A DNA stretch of 64,000 nt from Salarchaeum japonicum (GTDB lineage: Archaea; Halobacteriota; Halobacteria; Halobacteriales; Halobacteriaceae): the NCBI RefSeq assembly GCF_020614395.1, contig NZ_CP085324.1, positions 749,564 to 813,563 on the forward strand, written 5' to 3'. Under the pieces are notes generated by a model. That model did not search any database, had not been told where the DNA came from, and saw only the letters and a list, made by a program, of their open reading frames with translations. The position numbers and the translations under genes were made by a program. Shown piece by piece: positions 38,691 through 47,113 of the stretch. The stretch's first letter is position 1, and every line of letters starts with the position of its first letter.

Positions 38691-40067
38691 ATGGACCGGG
38701 AGACAGCAGCGCCGAGCGTCACCGAGATGCCCGGCGAACGCGCGAAGCAGTGGGCCGACCACCACGGCCAGCACGCCGCCCCGAGCACGTACGTCTACGA
38801 CTTCGTCTGGGACACCTCCGAGTGGGCGGAGGGCCCCTTCTGCACCGACGTGGACGGGAACGTCCTCCTCGACTTCACGAGCCACGTCGCGTCCGCCCCG
38901 CTCGGGTACAACAACCCGAAAATCATGGACGAACTGGAGGACTTCGGCCTCGTCGACCCCCTGAAAATCGCCGGCCAGGACTTCTACGTCTCGAACGGCG
39001 GCACGCCCGACGACCCCGAGATTCCGGGGCCGACACAGCTCCTCGACCGCCTCACGGAGGCGACGAGTCACTACGACCTCGACACCGCCTTCCTCTCGAA
39101 CTCGGGCGCTGAAGCGGTCGAGAACGCCATCAAGATCTGTTACGCCGACGGCGGCCACCGCGCGATAACGACCGAGGGCGCGTTCCACGGCCGCACCCTC
39201 GGCGCGCTCAGCCTCAACCGCTCGAAGTCCGTCCAGCGCCGCGGCTACCCCGAGATTCCGGGCGTCCTCAGCGTCCCCTACTGCTCCTGCGAGGGCGAAT
39301 GCACCTGTGGCTGGAAGACCGACGGCCCCGGCGGGAACGCCCTCGCCGACCGCCTCCACCCGACCCGCGGCAACATCCCCGCCGAGGAGGTCTCCTTCCT
39401 CATCATCGAACCCCAGCAGGGAGAGGGCGGCTACCGCGTCCCCAGCGACGAGTTCGCGCGGGACATCGCCGACCTCAAAGCACAACACGGGTTCAAGATA
39501 ATCTCCGACGAGATTCAGGCCGGCCTCGGCCGCACGGGCGAGATGTGGGGTATCGACCACCTCCCCTTCGACCCCGACGTCATCACGTCCGCGAAGGGGC
39601 TCCGCGTCGGCGCGACCGTCGCCAACGAAGACTTGTTCCCCGAGGAGAAGGGCCGGCTGTCCTCGACGTGGGGCGCGGGCGACATCCTCGCGTCCGCCCA
39701 GGGCGTCGCCACCCTCGACGCGATTCAGGAGCACGACCTCGTCCGGAACGCCCGCGAGCGCGGCCGCCAGCTCACCGAACTCGTCACCGACTACGACTCC
39801 GAGTACGTCGTGGACGTGCGCGGCCGCGGCCTGATGTTCGCCATCGAACTCGACACCAAAGACCGCCGCGAAGCCCTCGTGAAAGCCGCGCTGGAGCGCG
39901 GCCTCCTCACGCTCGGCTGCGGGTACAAGGCGCTCCGCCTCCTCCCGCCGCTCGACGTGACCGCGCGCGAAATCGAACTCGGCACGAGCATCCTCTTCGA
40001 CGCGCTCGAAAGCCCGCGCGTGAAACAGGCGAGCCCGAGCCTCGAACACTCCGAGGACGCGGCCTAA
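38691..40067 (+). CDS. Class III aminotransferase (GABA/ornithine/lysine-type)
   Basis: This 458-residue PLP enzyme of the class III (omega-amino acid) aminotransferase family has the PLP phosphate loop NSGAEAVENAIK (137-148), GAFHGRTLGALS, SDEIQAGLGRTG (272-283) and the Schiff-base lysine K302 in ITSAKGLRVG. A Cys-rich insertion is present, C198-x-C200-x3-C204-x-C206 (CSCEGECTC), which could bind a metal. It probably handles 4-aminobutyrate, lysine or a related omega-amine; the exact substrate is unknown. ATG 38691 follows an open stretch that is only shadow of the preceding gene. Confidence 0.9.
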   Translation: MDRETAAPSVTEMPGERAKQWADHHGQHAAPSTYVYDFVWDTSEWAEGPFCTDVDGNVLLDFTSHVASAPLGYNNPKIMDELEDFGLVDPLKIAGQDFYVSNGGTPDDPEIPGPTQLLDRLTEATSHYDLDTAFLSNSGAEAVENAIKICYADGGHRAITTEGAFHGRTLGALSLNRSKSVQRRGYPEIPGVLSVPYCSCEGECTCGWKTDGPGGNALADRLHPTRGNIPAEEVSFLIIEPQQGEGGYRVPSDEFARDIADLKAQHGFKIISDEIQAGLGRTGEMWGIDHLPFDPDVITSAKGLRVGATVANEDLFPEEKGRLSSTWGAGDILASAQGVATLDAIQEHDLVRNARERGRQLTELVTDYDSEYVVDVRGRGLMFAIELDTKDRREALVKAALERGLLTLGCGYKALRLLPPLDVTAREIELGTSILFDALESPRVKQASPSLEHSEDAA

Positions 40068-40102
40068 CCGCGAAACGACCGTAGAACGTTTCTGACGCCT
40101 AA

Positions 40103-40492
40103 TTACGCGGCAGTGGAGAGGTAGGCGGTGATGTCCGTCGTGGATATCATGCCGATGACGCCCGCGGTGTCGTCCACGACGGGGATGTGGTGGATGCCGT
40201 GGTCGATGAGGGTTTCCGCGACGTCCACGATGGGTTCGTCCGCGGTGACGGTGACGAGGTCGGTGCTCATGTACTTCGAGACGGGGTCGTCGCGCGTAAT
40301 CGCGCCGTCGGCGGCGATGGCGACGAAGTCCGTGGCCGTGAGGATGCCGACGAGTCCGTTCTCCTCGTCCACGACGACGACGGAACTGATCTCGTTGTCC
40401 CGCATCACGGACGCGGCCTCCTCGACGGGCGTGTCGGGCGTGACGGTCTGAATCGGCGCGGACATCAATCGACCGACGAAAATGTCTTCCAT
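40103..40492 (-). CDS. Two-CBS-domain protein
   Basis: This 129-residue protein consists of a tandem pair of CBS motifs: LMSAPIQTVTPDTPVEEAASVMRDNEISSVVVVD (about 9-42) and KYMSTDLVTVTADEPIVDVAETLIDHGIHHIPVVD (about 73-107). The Bateman pair binds adenosyl nucleotides such as AMP, ATP or SAM and should report energy state to a partner. No effector domain is fused, so the partner is unknown. ATG 40492 is chosen because MEDIFVGRL is the natural start; nine codons upstream are unlike the family. It is followed in transcription by no other minus gene for 1.4 kb. Confidence 0.9.
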   Translation of the reverse strand: MEDIFVGRLMSAPIQTVTPDTPVEEAASVMRDNEISSVVVVDEENGLVGILTATDFVAIAADGAITRDDPVSKYMSTDLVTVTADEPIVDVAETLIDHGIHHIPVVDDTAGVIGMISTTDITAYLSTAA

Positions 40493-40531
40493 ACCCGCTG
40501 GTTGTACCACCACCCACAAAGGGGCTTTCGC

Positions 40532-40855
40532 TTAGTACTGGTAGCGCCGACCGTCCTCCTCCGTCTGCGGGAACTCCCGGCCGCCCGTCATCTCCTCGAA
40601 ACTCATCCCCGAGAGGTACTCGTCGTACGTCGCGTCGTACTCGCTCCGCAGGTGGAAGTCGAGTTTCCCCGACTGGACGAGCGTGTCGAAGAACTGGTGG
40701 ACCGCACGCCCCACGAGGTCGTCCACGTCCTCGGGGTCGAGCGCCGCCGACAGCATCGCCAACTCCGTCCGGGTCTCGCGGTCGAGCGACACCGCGTGGT
40801 CTGCGAGTTCCGCGTTCTGTTCCTCCACGGCGTCCTGCAGGTCGTCCAGACTCAT
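40532..40855 (-). CDS. Haloarchaeal conserved protein of unknown function
   Basis: This 107-residue, highly acidic, mainly helical protein starts MSLDDLQDAVEEQNAELADHAVSLDRET. A conserved LSAALDPEDVDDLVGRAVHQFFDTLVQSG block follows, then DATYDEYLSGMSFEEMTG and a C-terminal RRYQY. No catalytic motif is seen. It may be an adaptor or small DNA-associated protein. ATG 40855 sits at the start of the conserved part. It ends 39 bp upstream of the CBS gene on the same strand, so the two may form one transcript. Confidence 0.65.
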   Translation of the reverse strand: MSLDDLQDAVEEQNAELADHAVSLDRETRTELAMLSAALDPEDVDDLVGRAVHQFFDTLVQSGKLDFHLRSEYDATYDEYLSGMSFEEMTGGREFPQTEEDGRRYQY

Positions 40856-40983
40856 ACCCCCGCGTTCTCGCGGACGCGGAAAACGCCTTTCGCCTCCCCG
40901 CGAACCGGTCGCTCCCCGCGTGCCGTTCGACGGCCCGCCGGGAACCACAACCGAGTTACCCGGCGCGACCCACGGTTCGCGTG

Positions 40984-41901
40984 ATGAGTGAGGCCGAGGC
41001 CGCGGACTGCCTGCCCGAGGACGTGGACGCCGTCCGGAACGCCCTCGTCACCTGGTACGAGGACGACCACCGCGACTTCCCGTGGCGGAACACGGACGAC
41101 GCCTACGAGATTCTGGTGTCTGAGGTGATGAGCCAGCAGACCCAGCTCGAACGCGTCCGCGAGGCCTTCAACGAATTCCTGAACAAGTGGCCGACCGTCC
41201 ACGACCTCGCCGCCGCGAGCCGGGGGGACGTGGTGGCGTTCTGGACGGGGCACTCGCTCGGGTACAACAACCGCGCGCGCTACCTCCACGAGGCCGCCGA
41301 GCAGGTCGTCGCGGACTACGACGGCCGGTTCCCGGAGTCGCCCGCGGAACTCCAGGAGCTGATGGGGGTCGGGCCGTACACGGCGAACGCGGTCGCGTCG
41401 TTCGCGTTCAACAACGGGAACGCCGTCGTGGACACGAACGTCAAGCGCGTGCTCTACCGCGCCTTTTCGGTGCCGGACGACGACGCGGCGTTCGAGGACG
41501 CGGCGGGCTTCCTGATGCCCGACGGGGAGTCCCGCGTCTGGAACAACGCCATCATGGAACTCGGGGGCGTGGCGTGCGAGAAAGTCCCGTCCTGCGACGA
41601 GGCCGGGTGTCCGTGGCGCGAGCACTGCGACGCCTACGAGTCGGGCGATTTCACCGCGCCCGACGTGCCGACCCAGCCGAGCTTCGAGGGGAGTCGCCGG
41701 CAGAAGCGCGGCCGCGTCGTCGCCGCGCTCTCCGAGTACGACGAATTATCGCTCTCCCAGCTGGGGCCGAAGGTTCGCGTGGACTACGGCGGCGACACCG
41801 GCGCGGAGTGGCTGCGCGGCCTGCTCGCCGACCTCGAAGACGACGGCCTCGTCGCGGTGGAGGAGCGGGGCGGCGAGACGGTCGCCAGGCTCCGGGACTA
41901 A
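40984..41901 (+). CDS. mutY: A/G-specific adenine DNA glycosylase (MutY-like)
   Basis: MutY removes adenine mispaired with 8-oxoG. The 305-residue protein has the catalytic Glu E47 (SEVMSQQTQ), the helix-hairpin-helix GVGPYTAN (128-135), the catalytic Asp D150 in VVDTNVKRV, and four cysteines C198-x5-C204-x4-C209-x5-C215 for a 4Fe-4S cluster. That spacing is not the usual x6-x2-x5. The NUDIX-like 8-oxoG-recognition C-terminus is missing and replaced by a small winged-helix-like end (about 245-305). This may change mispair recognition. ATG 40984 is preferred to the adjacent GTG 40981. The stop overlaps the convergent gene by 4 bp. Confidence 0.9.
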   Translation: MSEAEAADCLPEDVDAVRNALVTWYEDDHRDFPWRNTDDAYEILVSEVMSQQTQLERVREAFNEFLNKWPTVHDLAAASRGDVVAFWTGHSLGYNNRARYLHEAAEQVVADYDGRFPESPAELQELMGVGPYTANAVASFAFNNGNAVVDTNVKRVLYRAFSVPDDDAAFEDAAGFLMPDGESRVWNNAIMELGGVACEKVPSCDEAGCPWREHCDAYESGDFTAPDVPTQPSFEGSRRQKRGRVVAALSEYDELSLSQLGPKVRVDYGGDTGAEWLRGLLADLEDDGLVAVEERGGETVARLRD

Positions 41902-42299
41902 ACGGTCTCGTCGAGCGCGTCGAACACGGCGTCGAGCGACGCGTCCCGGGTGACCGCGACGAACACGCCCTCGCCGTCCGCGAGGTAGCGGACGACGTGG
42001 CTGTTCGTCATCGTCGCGGTGAACGCGTCGGTGTCGTTGGAGAGCGGGAAGAGGTCGGCGAAGAACTCGCGGTTGTAGAAGTCGTGTTCGACGTGGTCGT
42101 GCACGGTCGCCGCGAACGCCTGGAGGCCGTCGAGACCGTCGAACAGGTCGAGGACGGTGCTCGTGGCGTAGAGGACGTGCACGTCCTCGCGGTCGTACTC
42201 TGCGACCGCGCGAACGTCGCCGCCGACGGCGTCGTGGAGCGCGGCCACGGTCGCGTCGGCGTCGAAGGAGACGACGTGCGCGTCCTCGGCGTGCGGCAT
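41898..42299 (-). CDS. Haloarchaeal small protein, paralogue family (probably DUF7522), copy 2
   Basis: This 133-residue protein belongs to the same family as those at 16643-17020 and 57756-58136: strand AVAEYDREDVHVLYATSTVL, a helical middle that includes HDHVEHDFYNREFFADLFPL, then the final strands VVRYLADGEGVFVAVTRDASL. The acidic composition fits a cytoplasmic halophile protein. The function is unknown; being 4 bp from mutY in convergent orientation gives no functional hint. The family number is recalled from memory. Confidence 0.7.
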   Translation of the reverse strand: MPHAEDAHVVSFDADATVAALHDAVGGDVRAVAEYDREDVHVLYATSTVLDLFDGLDGLQAFAATVHDHVEHDFYNREFFADLFPLSNDTDAFTATMTNSHVVRYLADGEGVFVAVTRDASLDAVFDALDETV

Positions 42300-42406
42300 C
42301 GATTCGTTCCTCTGCGCCCGGTCGCATAAACGTTCGTTCAGCCTGCGTGACTGGTTCGGCGCGGAGAACGCAACCGTTTTTCTCCTCGCCCGCCCCGGCT
42401 TCTCGC

Positions 42407-42994
42407 ATGCACGCCATCACGAACAGCGGGTGGGTGGAGGTCATCACCGGCTGTATGTTCTCGGGGAAGACGGAGGAACTCCTCCGGCGACTCCGGCGCG
42501 CGGAAATCGCGGGCCAGGAGGTCGCGGCGTTCACCCCGGCCATCGACGACCGGTACGGCGAGGAGTCCCTCGGGTCGCACGCGGGCAACGAGTGGACGGC
42601 CACCGTGGTCGAGAACGACCCCGAGAGCGTCCTCGAAATCCCCGGGAAGCTGAACGGCGAGCAGGTCGTCGCCATCGACGAGGCGAACTTCTTCCCCGCG
42701 GAACTCCGCGACGTCTGCGAGAAGTTGGCGGCGGACGGCCGCCGGGTCGTGGTGTCCGGCACCGACCAGACGTTCCGCGGCGACCCCTTCCACCCGCTCC
42801 CCGCGCTGATGGCGACGGCGGAGTACGTGGAGAAACTCCAGGCCATCTGCACGGTGTGTGGGGAGCCGGCGACCCGGAACCAGCGCCTCATCGACGGCGA
42901 GCCCGCGCACGCCGACGACCCGACCATCATGGTCGGCGCGGAGGAGTCCTACGAGGCGCGGTGTCGGAACTGCCACGAACTCCGCGAGGACTAA
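42407..42994 (+). CDS. tdk: Thymidine kinase
   Basis: Tdk phosphorylates thymidine and deoxyuridine for dNTP salvage. The 195-residue type II kinase has the P-loop GCMFSGKT (15-22), DEANFF near 93, the substrate lasso VVVSGTDQTFRGDPF, and the zinc knuckle CTVCG near 147 with CRNC near 188. Its length matches the type II family. ATG 42407 gives the canonical short N-terminus before the P-loop. A short acidic protein gene follows after 24 bp. Confidence 0.96.
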   Translation: MHAITNSGWVEVITGCMFSGKTEELLRRLRRAEIAGQEVAAFTPAIDDRYGEESLGSHAGNEWTATVVENDPESVLEIPGKLNGEQVVAIDEANFFPAELRDVCEKLAADGRRVVVSGTDQTFRGDPFHPLPALMATAEYVEKLQAICTVCGEPATRNQRLIDGEPAHADDPTIMVGAEESYEARCRNCHELRED

Positions 42995-43018
42995 GGACGC
43001 GCCCGCCGAGCACTCGGT

Positions 43019-43282
43019 ATGCTCGCGCTCCAGCTGGACGACTTCATGGTGGAACTGAAGGACGGCGCGCTGAAGAACGTCGGGCCGTCGAACAAGTCGG
43101 GGTCGGCGAAACTGTTCGACACCGAGGAAATCGAGGCGCGCGAGTTCGGGGATAAGCGCGTGAAGGTCGTCGCGGAGGACGACGAAGGCAACGAGGTGCA
43201 GGTCGCGTTGTTCCCCGAGCAGGTGCGGGCGCTGGCGGACGACATCGCCGAACTGGAAGCGGAGAGCCGCGTTCTCGAATAG
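43019..43282 (+). CDS. Small acidic haloarchaeal protein, unknown
   Basis: This 87-residue soluble protein begins MLALQLDDFMVELKDGALKNVGPSNKSG, with a beta-rich middle (AREFGDKRVKVVAEDDEGNEVQVALFPEQ) and a C-terminal helix. The acidic composition and good codon use support a real gene. No motif is recognised. It lies between tdk (24 bp) and the RecJ-like gene (44 bp), all on the plus strand, and may be part of the same transcript. Confidence 0.65.
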   Translation: MLALQLDDFMVELKDGALKNVGPSNKSGSAKLFDTEEIEAREFGDKRVKVVAEDDEGNEVQVALFPEQVRALADDIAELEAESRVLE

Positions 43283-43326
43283 GCTTTCGACAATCGTTTA
43301 GGGGAGGGATTACTTCAACTCACTAA

Positions 43327-45393
43327 ATGGGTACGTGTATTATCTGCGGCTCGTCTGTCGACGGTCGTATCTGTCAGACCCACGAAGAGGACGTCGTCTT
43401 CGAGTTCCGCGGCGACGACGCGAACCAGCTCATCCCCGGCCGGTACTACGAGGGTACCGTCGACGGCTTCGCCGAGTTCGGCGTGTTCGTCGACGTCGCC
43501 CCCTCGGTCACGGGCCTCCTGCACCGGAGCGAGATTCCCGGTCGCATCGAGTCCCTCGACTGGGAGGACGGCGAGACCGTCTACGTCCAGGTGGACGAGG
43601 TGCACGGGAACGGTAACGTCGACCTCTCGTGGTCGATCCGGCAGAGCGAACGCGACTTCCGCGGGAAGCTCATCCAGGATCCGGACGCCGAGACGACCGC
43701 CGAACTCCCCGAGGACGAGGACGCCGCGCCCGCCGGCGCGGTCGAACAGGTCGAAACCGAACAGGAAGCCGAACCGGAGCCGGAATCGGAGCCTGAACAG
43801 GAGGCCGAGTCCGAACCCGAACCGGAATCCGAACCCGAGCCTGAGCCTGAGCCGGAGTCCGACTCGGAGCCTGAACCCGAGTCCGAGGAGTCCGCGGAGC
43901 CGGTGCACGTGTCCGCGGGCGAGCTGGAGGAGTTCGTCGGCGAGCTCGTGTCGCTTGAGGGCGAACTCACGTCCACCCGGCAGACGAGCGGGCCGACCGT
44001 CTTCGAACTGACGGACGAGACGGGTGTCGTGGAGTGCGCGGCGTTCGTGGAAGCGGGCGTTCGCGCGTACCCCGAAATCGAGACGGGTGACGTAGTTCGG
44101 CTCGTCGGCGAGGTCGAGCGCCACCACGGCGAACTCCAGGTGGAGACGGAGGAACTGGACGAACTCACCGGGGACGCCCGGGAGACGGTGCTCGCGCGGC
44201 TGAACGACGCGCTGGACGAACGCGCGCGGCCCGACGACACGAGCCTGCTCGTCGAGGACGACGACATCGCGGTCGTCCAGGACGGCCTCGTGAACGCCGC
44301 GACCGCGGTTCGCCGCGCCGTCGCGGAGGGCCGCCCGGTCATCGTGCGACACACGGCGGACGTGGACGGCTACGTCGCCGGGGCCGCCATCGAGCGCGCC
44401 GTCCTCCCGCTCGTGCGCGAGGAACACGCGGTCAGCAACGCCGAGTACCACTACATCGACCGCCGGCCGCTCGACGGCGACTTCTACGGCATGGAGGCCG
44501 CGACGAACGACGTGACCTCGATGCTCGAAGCCGAGCAGCGCCACGACGAGAAACACCCGCTGTTCGTGCTCGTCGGCACCGGGAGCACCCGCGAATCGCT
44601 CGACGGACTCGGCCTGCTCGACGCGTACGACGCGCGGAGCGTCGCCATCGACGGCGGGTACGCGGACGGCGAGGCCGCCGACGCCGCGACCGTGCTCGTC
44701 AGCCCGACCCAGGAAGGCGGTGACGCCGTCCGGACGGGCGTGCTCGGCGCGCACCTCGCGGCGCTCGTGAACGCGGACGCCCGCGACGACATCGCCCACC
44801 TCCCCGCCGCCGCGTTCTGGGAGGACACCCCGGACGCCTACGCGGACGCCGCGAGCGACGCCGGCTACGAGACCGAGGAACTCGCGGACATCCGGGACGC
44901 CATCGCGCTCGAAGCGTTCTATCAGTCCTACGAGGACAAGCGCGAACTCATCGCCGACCTCCTCTGGGAGGAGAACGACTCGCTCGCCGCGCACGTCGCC
45001 GGCCAGTTCCGCTCGAAGCTCGACACCGAACTGGAGACCGCGCGCCGCCACCTCTCCGCGCGCGGTGAGGGTGGCGTGACGTTCGACGTGCTCGACGTGG
45101 GCGCGTTCACCCACAAGTACGACTTCCCGCCCGAAGACCTCCTGCTCGACGCGCTCTTCCGCGACCGGAAGGACGAGGTTGACGTGCTCGTCGGCGCGAA
45201 CGAGGACGAGATTCGCCTCCGAAGCACCGAGCACGTGGACACGCGCGCGGTCGGCGAAGCCGTCGCCGAGGAACTCCCCGACGCGGGCGTGACGCCGCGC
45301 GGCGCTGACGACGGCCACATCGAGTTCCTGCGCGGCGAACGCGACGCCGTCATCGACGCCGTCGTGGACGCCGTCGCCGCCCAACTCGACTAA
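43327..45393 (+). CDS. RecJ/DHH-like nucleic-acid protein with zinc knuckle, S1 and OB folds
   Basis: This 688-residue multidomain protein has four parts. Residues 4-18 form a Cys/His knuckle (C4, C7, C15, H19). Residues 38-108 are an S1 domain (GRYYEGTVDGFAEFGVFVDVAP). Residues 145-190 are a Glu-Pro repeat linker, and residues 195-275 an OB fold (LEGELTSTRQTSGPTVFELTDETG). The rest is DHH/RecJ-like. The expected DHH motif appears as VRHTADVDGYVAG near 345, and no clear second DHH motif is seen, so nuclease activity is doubtful. Such haloarchaeal RecJ paralogues are thought to act in DNA repair or with the replisome. The size and order fit that group. Confidence 0.8.
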   Translation: MGTCIICGSSVDGRICQTHEEDVVFEFRGDDANQLIPGRYYEGTVDGFAEFGVFVDVAPSVTGLLHRSEIPGRIESLDWEDGETVYVQVDEVHGNGNVDLSWSIRQSERDFRGKLIQDPDAETTAELPEDEDAAPAGAVEQVETEQEAEPEPESEPEQEAESEPEPESEPEPEPEPESDSEPEPESEESAEPVHVSAGELEEFVGELVSLEGELTSTRQTSGPTVFELTDETGVVECAAFVEAGVRAYPEIETGDVVRLVGEVERHHGELQVETEELDELTGDARETVLARLNDALDERARPDDTSLLVEDDDIAVVQDGLVNAATAVRRAVAEGRPVIVRHTADVDGYVAGAAIERAVLPLVREEHAVSNAEYHYIDRRPLDGDFYGMEAATNDVTSMLEAEQRHDEKHPLFVLVGTGSTRESLDGLGLLDAYDARSVAIDGGYADGEAADAATVLVSPTQEGGDAVRTGVLGAHLAALVNADARDDIAHLPAAAFWEDTPDAYADAASDAGYETEELADIRDAIALEAFYQSYEDKRELIADLLWEENDSLAAHVAGQFRSKLDTELETARRHLSARGEGGVTFDVLDVGAFTHKYDFPPEDLLLDALFRDRKDEVDVLVGANEDEIRLRSTEHVDTRAVGEAVAEELPDAGVTPRGADDGHIEFLRGERDAVIDAVVDAVAAQLD
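43759..43896 (+). repeat. Glu-Pro low-complexity coding repeat in the RecJ-like gene
   Basis: This encodes about 46 residues made almost only of Glu, Pro, Ser and Asp (repeating EPEPES-like units). It forms a long, stiff, highly acidic linker between the S1 and OB folds. Short in-frame codon repeats (GAG CCT GAA and similar) make it prone to length change. Confidence 0.85.
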
Positions 45394-45431
45394 CGACATC
45401 CTTTTCCTCGCGTGTCCGCTTTCGTTTCCTA

Positions 45432-47078
45432 ATGAGTTCAGGGTCGGAGAGCGCGTTCGAGGCCGCCTGCGACGAGCTCGTCGACCGACTCCTCGCGGGC
45501 GACATCGAGCAGGACGACATCGAGCAGGCGAAGATGGACGTCTGCGGCGAGTACTCCGCGCCGAAGGTGCCGACGCACGCCGAACTGCTCGACTACGCGC
45601 CCCAGAGCCGCCGCGAGGAACTCGAAGACCTCCTCCAGCGAAAGCCCGTGCGCACCGCGTCGGGCGTCACGCCGGTCGCGGTGATGACGAGCCCGCACAT
45701 GTGTCCGCACGGGAAGTGTCTCTACTGTCCCGGCGGCCCCGCCTCGGAGTTCGACTCCAGTCAGTCGTACACGGGCCACGAGCCCGCGGCGGCCCGGGGC
45801 GAGCAGAACAACTACGACCCGTACGGGCAGGTGACGCTCCGCCTGCACCAGCTCCGAGAAATCGGGCATCCCGTCGATAAGGTGGAGCTCATCATCATGG
45901 GCGGGACGATGACCGCGCGCAGTCACGACTACCAGGAGTGGTTCGTGAAGCGCGCGCTCGAAGCCCTGAACGACTTCGACCCCGAGCAGGAGCCGAAGCC
46001 GGCGGAGGGCGTGTCGTTCGCGCAAGACCCCGAGGAGTACGACTTCCGGTACTTGGAGGACGTGAAGACCGAGAACGAGTTCGGGAACGTTCGAAACATC
46101 GGGACGACGTTCGAGACGAAGCCGGACTGGTGTGACCCCGAGCAAATCGATAGGATGCTCGATTTGGGCGGGACGAAGGTCGAGGTCGGGGTGCAGACGA
46201 CGTACGAGCGCATCAACCGCGAGATGCATCGCGGGCACGGGATGCAGGCGTCGATGGACGCGAACCGCCGGCTCCGGGACGCCGCGTTCAAGGTCGGGTT
46301 CCACATGATGCCGGGCCAGCCCGGGATGACGGAGGAGATGATTCTGGAGGACTTCCGGCGGCTGTTCGAGGAGCCGGAGTGGCGGCCGGACTACCTCAAG
46401 ATCTATCCGACGCTCGTCGTGCGCGGCACCCGCATCTACGACCAGTGGCGGCGCGACGAGTTCGAACCGCTCGGGAACGAGCAGGCCGCCGAACTGGTCG
46501 CGCGCGTCATGAAGGACATCCCGCGGTACGTGCGGTTGCAGCGCGTGCAGCGCGACATCCCCGCGGACTTCATCGACGCGGGCGTCTGGAAGTCGAACCT
46601 CCGTCAGCTCGCGTGGGAGAAACTGGACGAACACGGCTGGACGTGTAACTGCATCCGGTGTCGGGAGGTCGGGATGAACGACGACGACCCCGAGAACGTC
46701 GAACTCGACGTGCTGACGTACGAGGCGGGCGGCGGCACGGAGCACTTCATCAGCTTCGAGGACTTCGAGAAAGACCTCCTCGTCGGGTTCGCCCGATTGC
46801 GCTTCCCGAACGACCCGGTGCGGCGCGAACTCGACAACGCCGCCCTCCTGCGGGAACTCCACGTCTACGGCGGCGAGACGGGAATCGGCGAGGAGAGCCG
46901 GGACGACCAGCACCAGCACCGGGGCTACGGCCGCCGCCTCATGGAACGCGCCGAGGACATGGCCGCCGACGCCGGCTACGACAAACTCTCCGTCATCTCG
47001 GGCATCGGCGCGCGCCAGTACTACAAGCAGAAACTCGGCTACGTGCAGGACGGCCCGTACGTGAGTAAGGGCCTGTAG
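45432..47078 (+). CDS. elp3: Elp3: tRNA U34 carboxymethylation radical SAM/GNAT enzyme
   Basis: Elp3 modifies the wobble uridine (U34) of certain tRNAs. The 548-residue protein has a radical-SAM core with the C-x4-C-x2-C cluster motif C91, C96, C99 (MCPHGKCLYCPGG), the glycine strand LIIMGGTMTAR, EVGVQTTYERINREMHRGH and FHMMPGQPGMT. The C-terminal GNAT acetyltransferase domain (about 460-548) carries QHRGYGRRLMERAE. Archaeal Elp3 works alone, without the eukaryotic Elongator subunits. It is cytoplasmic. The length is typical (about 540-550). Confidence 0.96.
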   Translation: MSSGSESAFEAACDELVDRLLAGDIEQDDIEQAKMDVCGEYSAPKVPTHAELLDYAPQSRREELEDLLQRKPVRTASGVTPVAVMTSPHMCPHGKCLYCPGGPASEFDSSQSYTGHEPAAARGEQNNYDPYGQVTLRLHQLREIGHPVDKVELIIMGGTMTARSHDYQEWFVKRALEALNDFDPEQEPKPAEGVSFAQDPEEYDFRYLEDVKTENEFGNVRNIGTTFETKPDWCDPEQIDRMLDLGGTKVEVGVQTTYERINREMHRGHGMQASMDANRRLRDAAFKVGFHMMPGQPGMTEEMILEDFRRLFEEPEWRPDYLKIYPTLVVRGTRIYDQWRRDEFEPLGNEQAAELVARVMKDIPRYVRLQRVQRDIPADFIDAGVWKSNLRQLAWEKLDEHGWTCNCIRCREVGMNDDDPENVELDVLTYEAGGGTEHFISFEDFEKDLLVGFARLRFPNDPVRRELDNAALLRELHVYGGETGIGEESRDDQHQHRGYGRRLMERAEDMAADAGYDKLSVISGIGARQYYKQKLGYVQDGPYVSKGL

Positions 47079-47113
47079 CGTACAGTTATCCCGATTGGTC
47101 GCGTGGTGTCGGT

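Noticed and set aside
36237..40067. A single open frame of 1276 codons covering antisense of the AI-2E gene and the class III aminotransferase
   Set aside because: Only the last 458 codons look like a real protein. The earlier part is antisense/out-of-frame translation of AI-2E and MgtC genes, rich in Glu/Arg/Gly without any domain, as often occurs in GC-rich halophile DNA.
43759..43896. Possible CRISPR-like or tandem DNA repeat
   Set aside because: It is in frame inside a protein gene and encodes a Glu-Pro linker; units are short and not separated by spacers.
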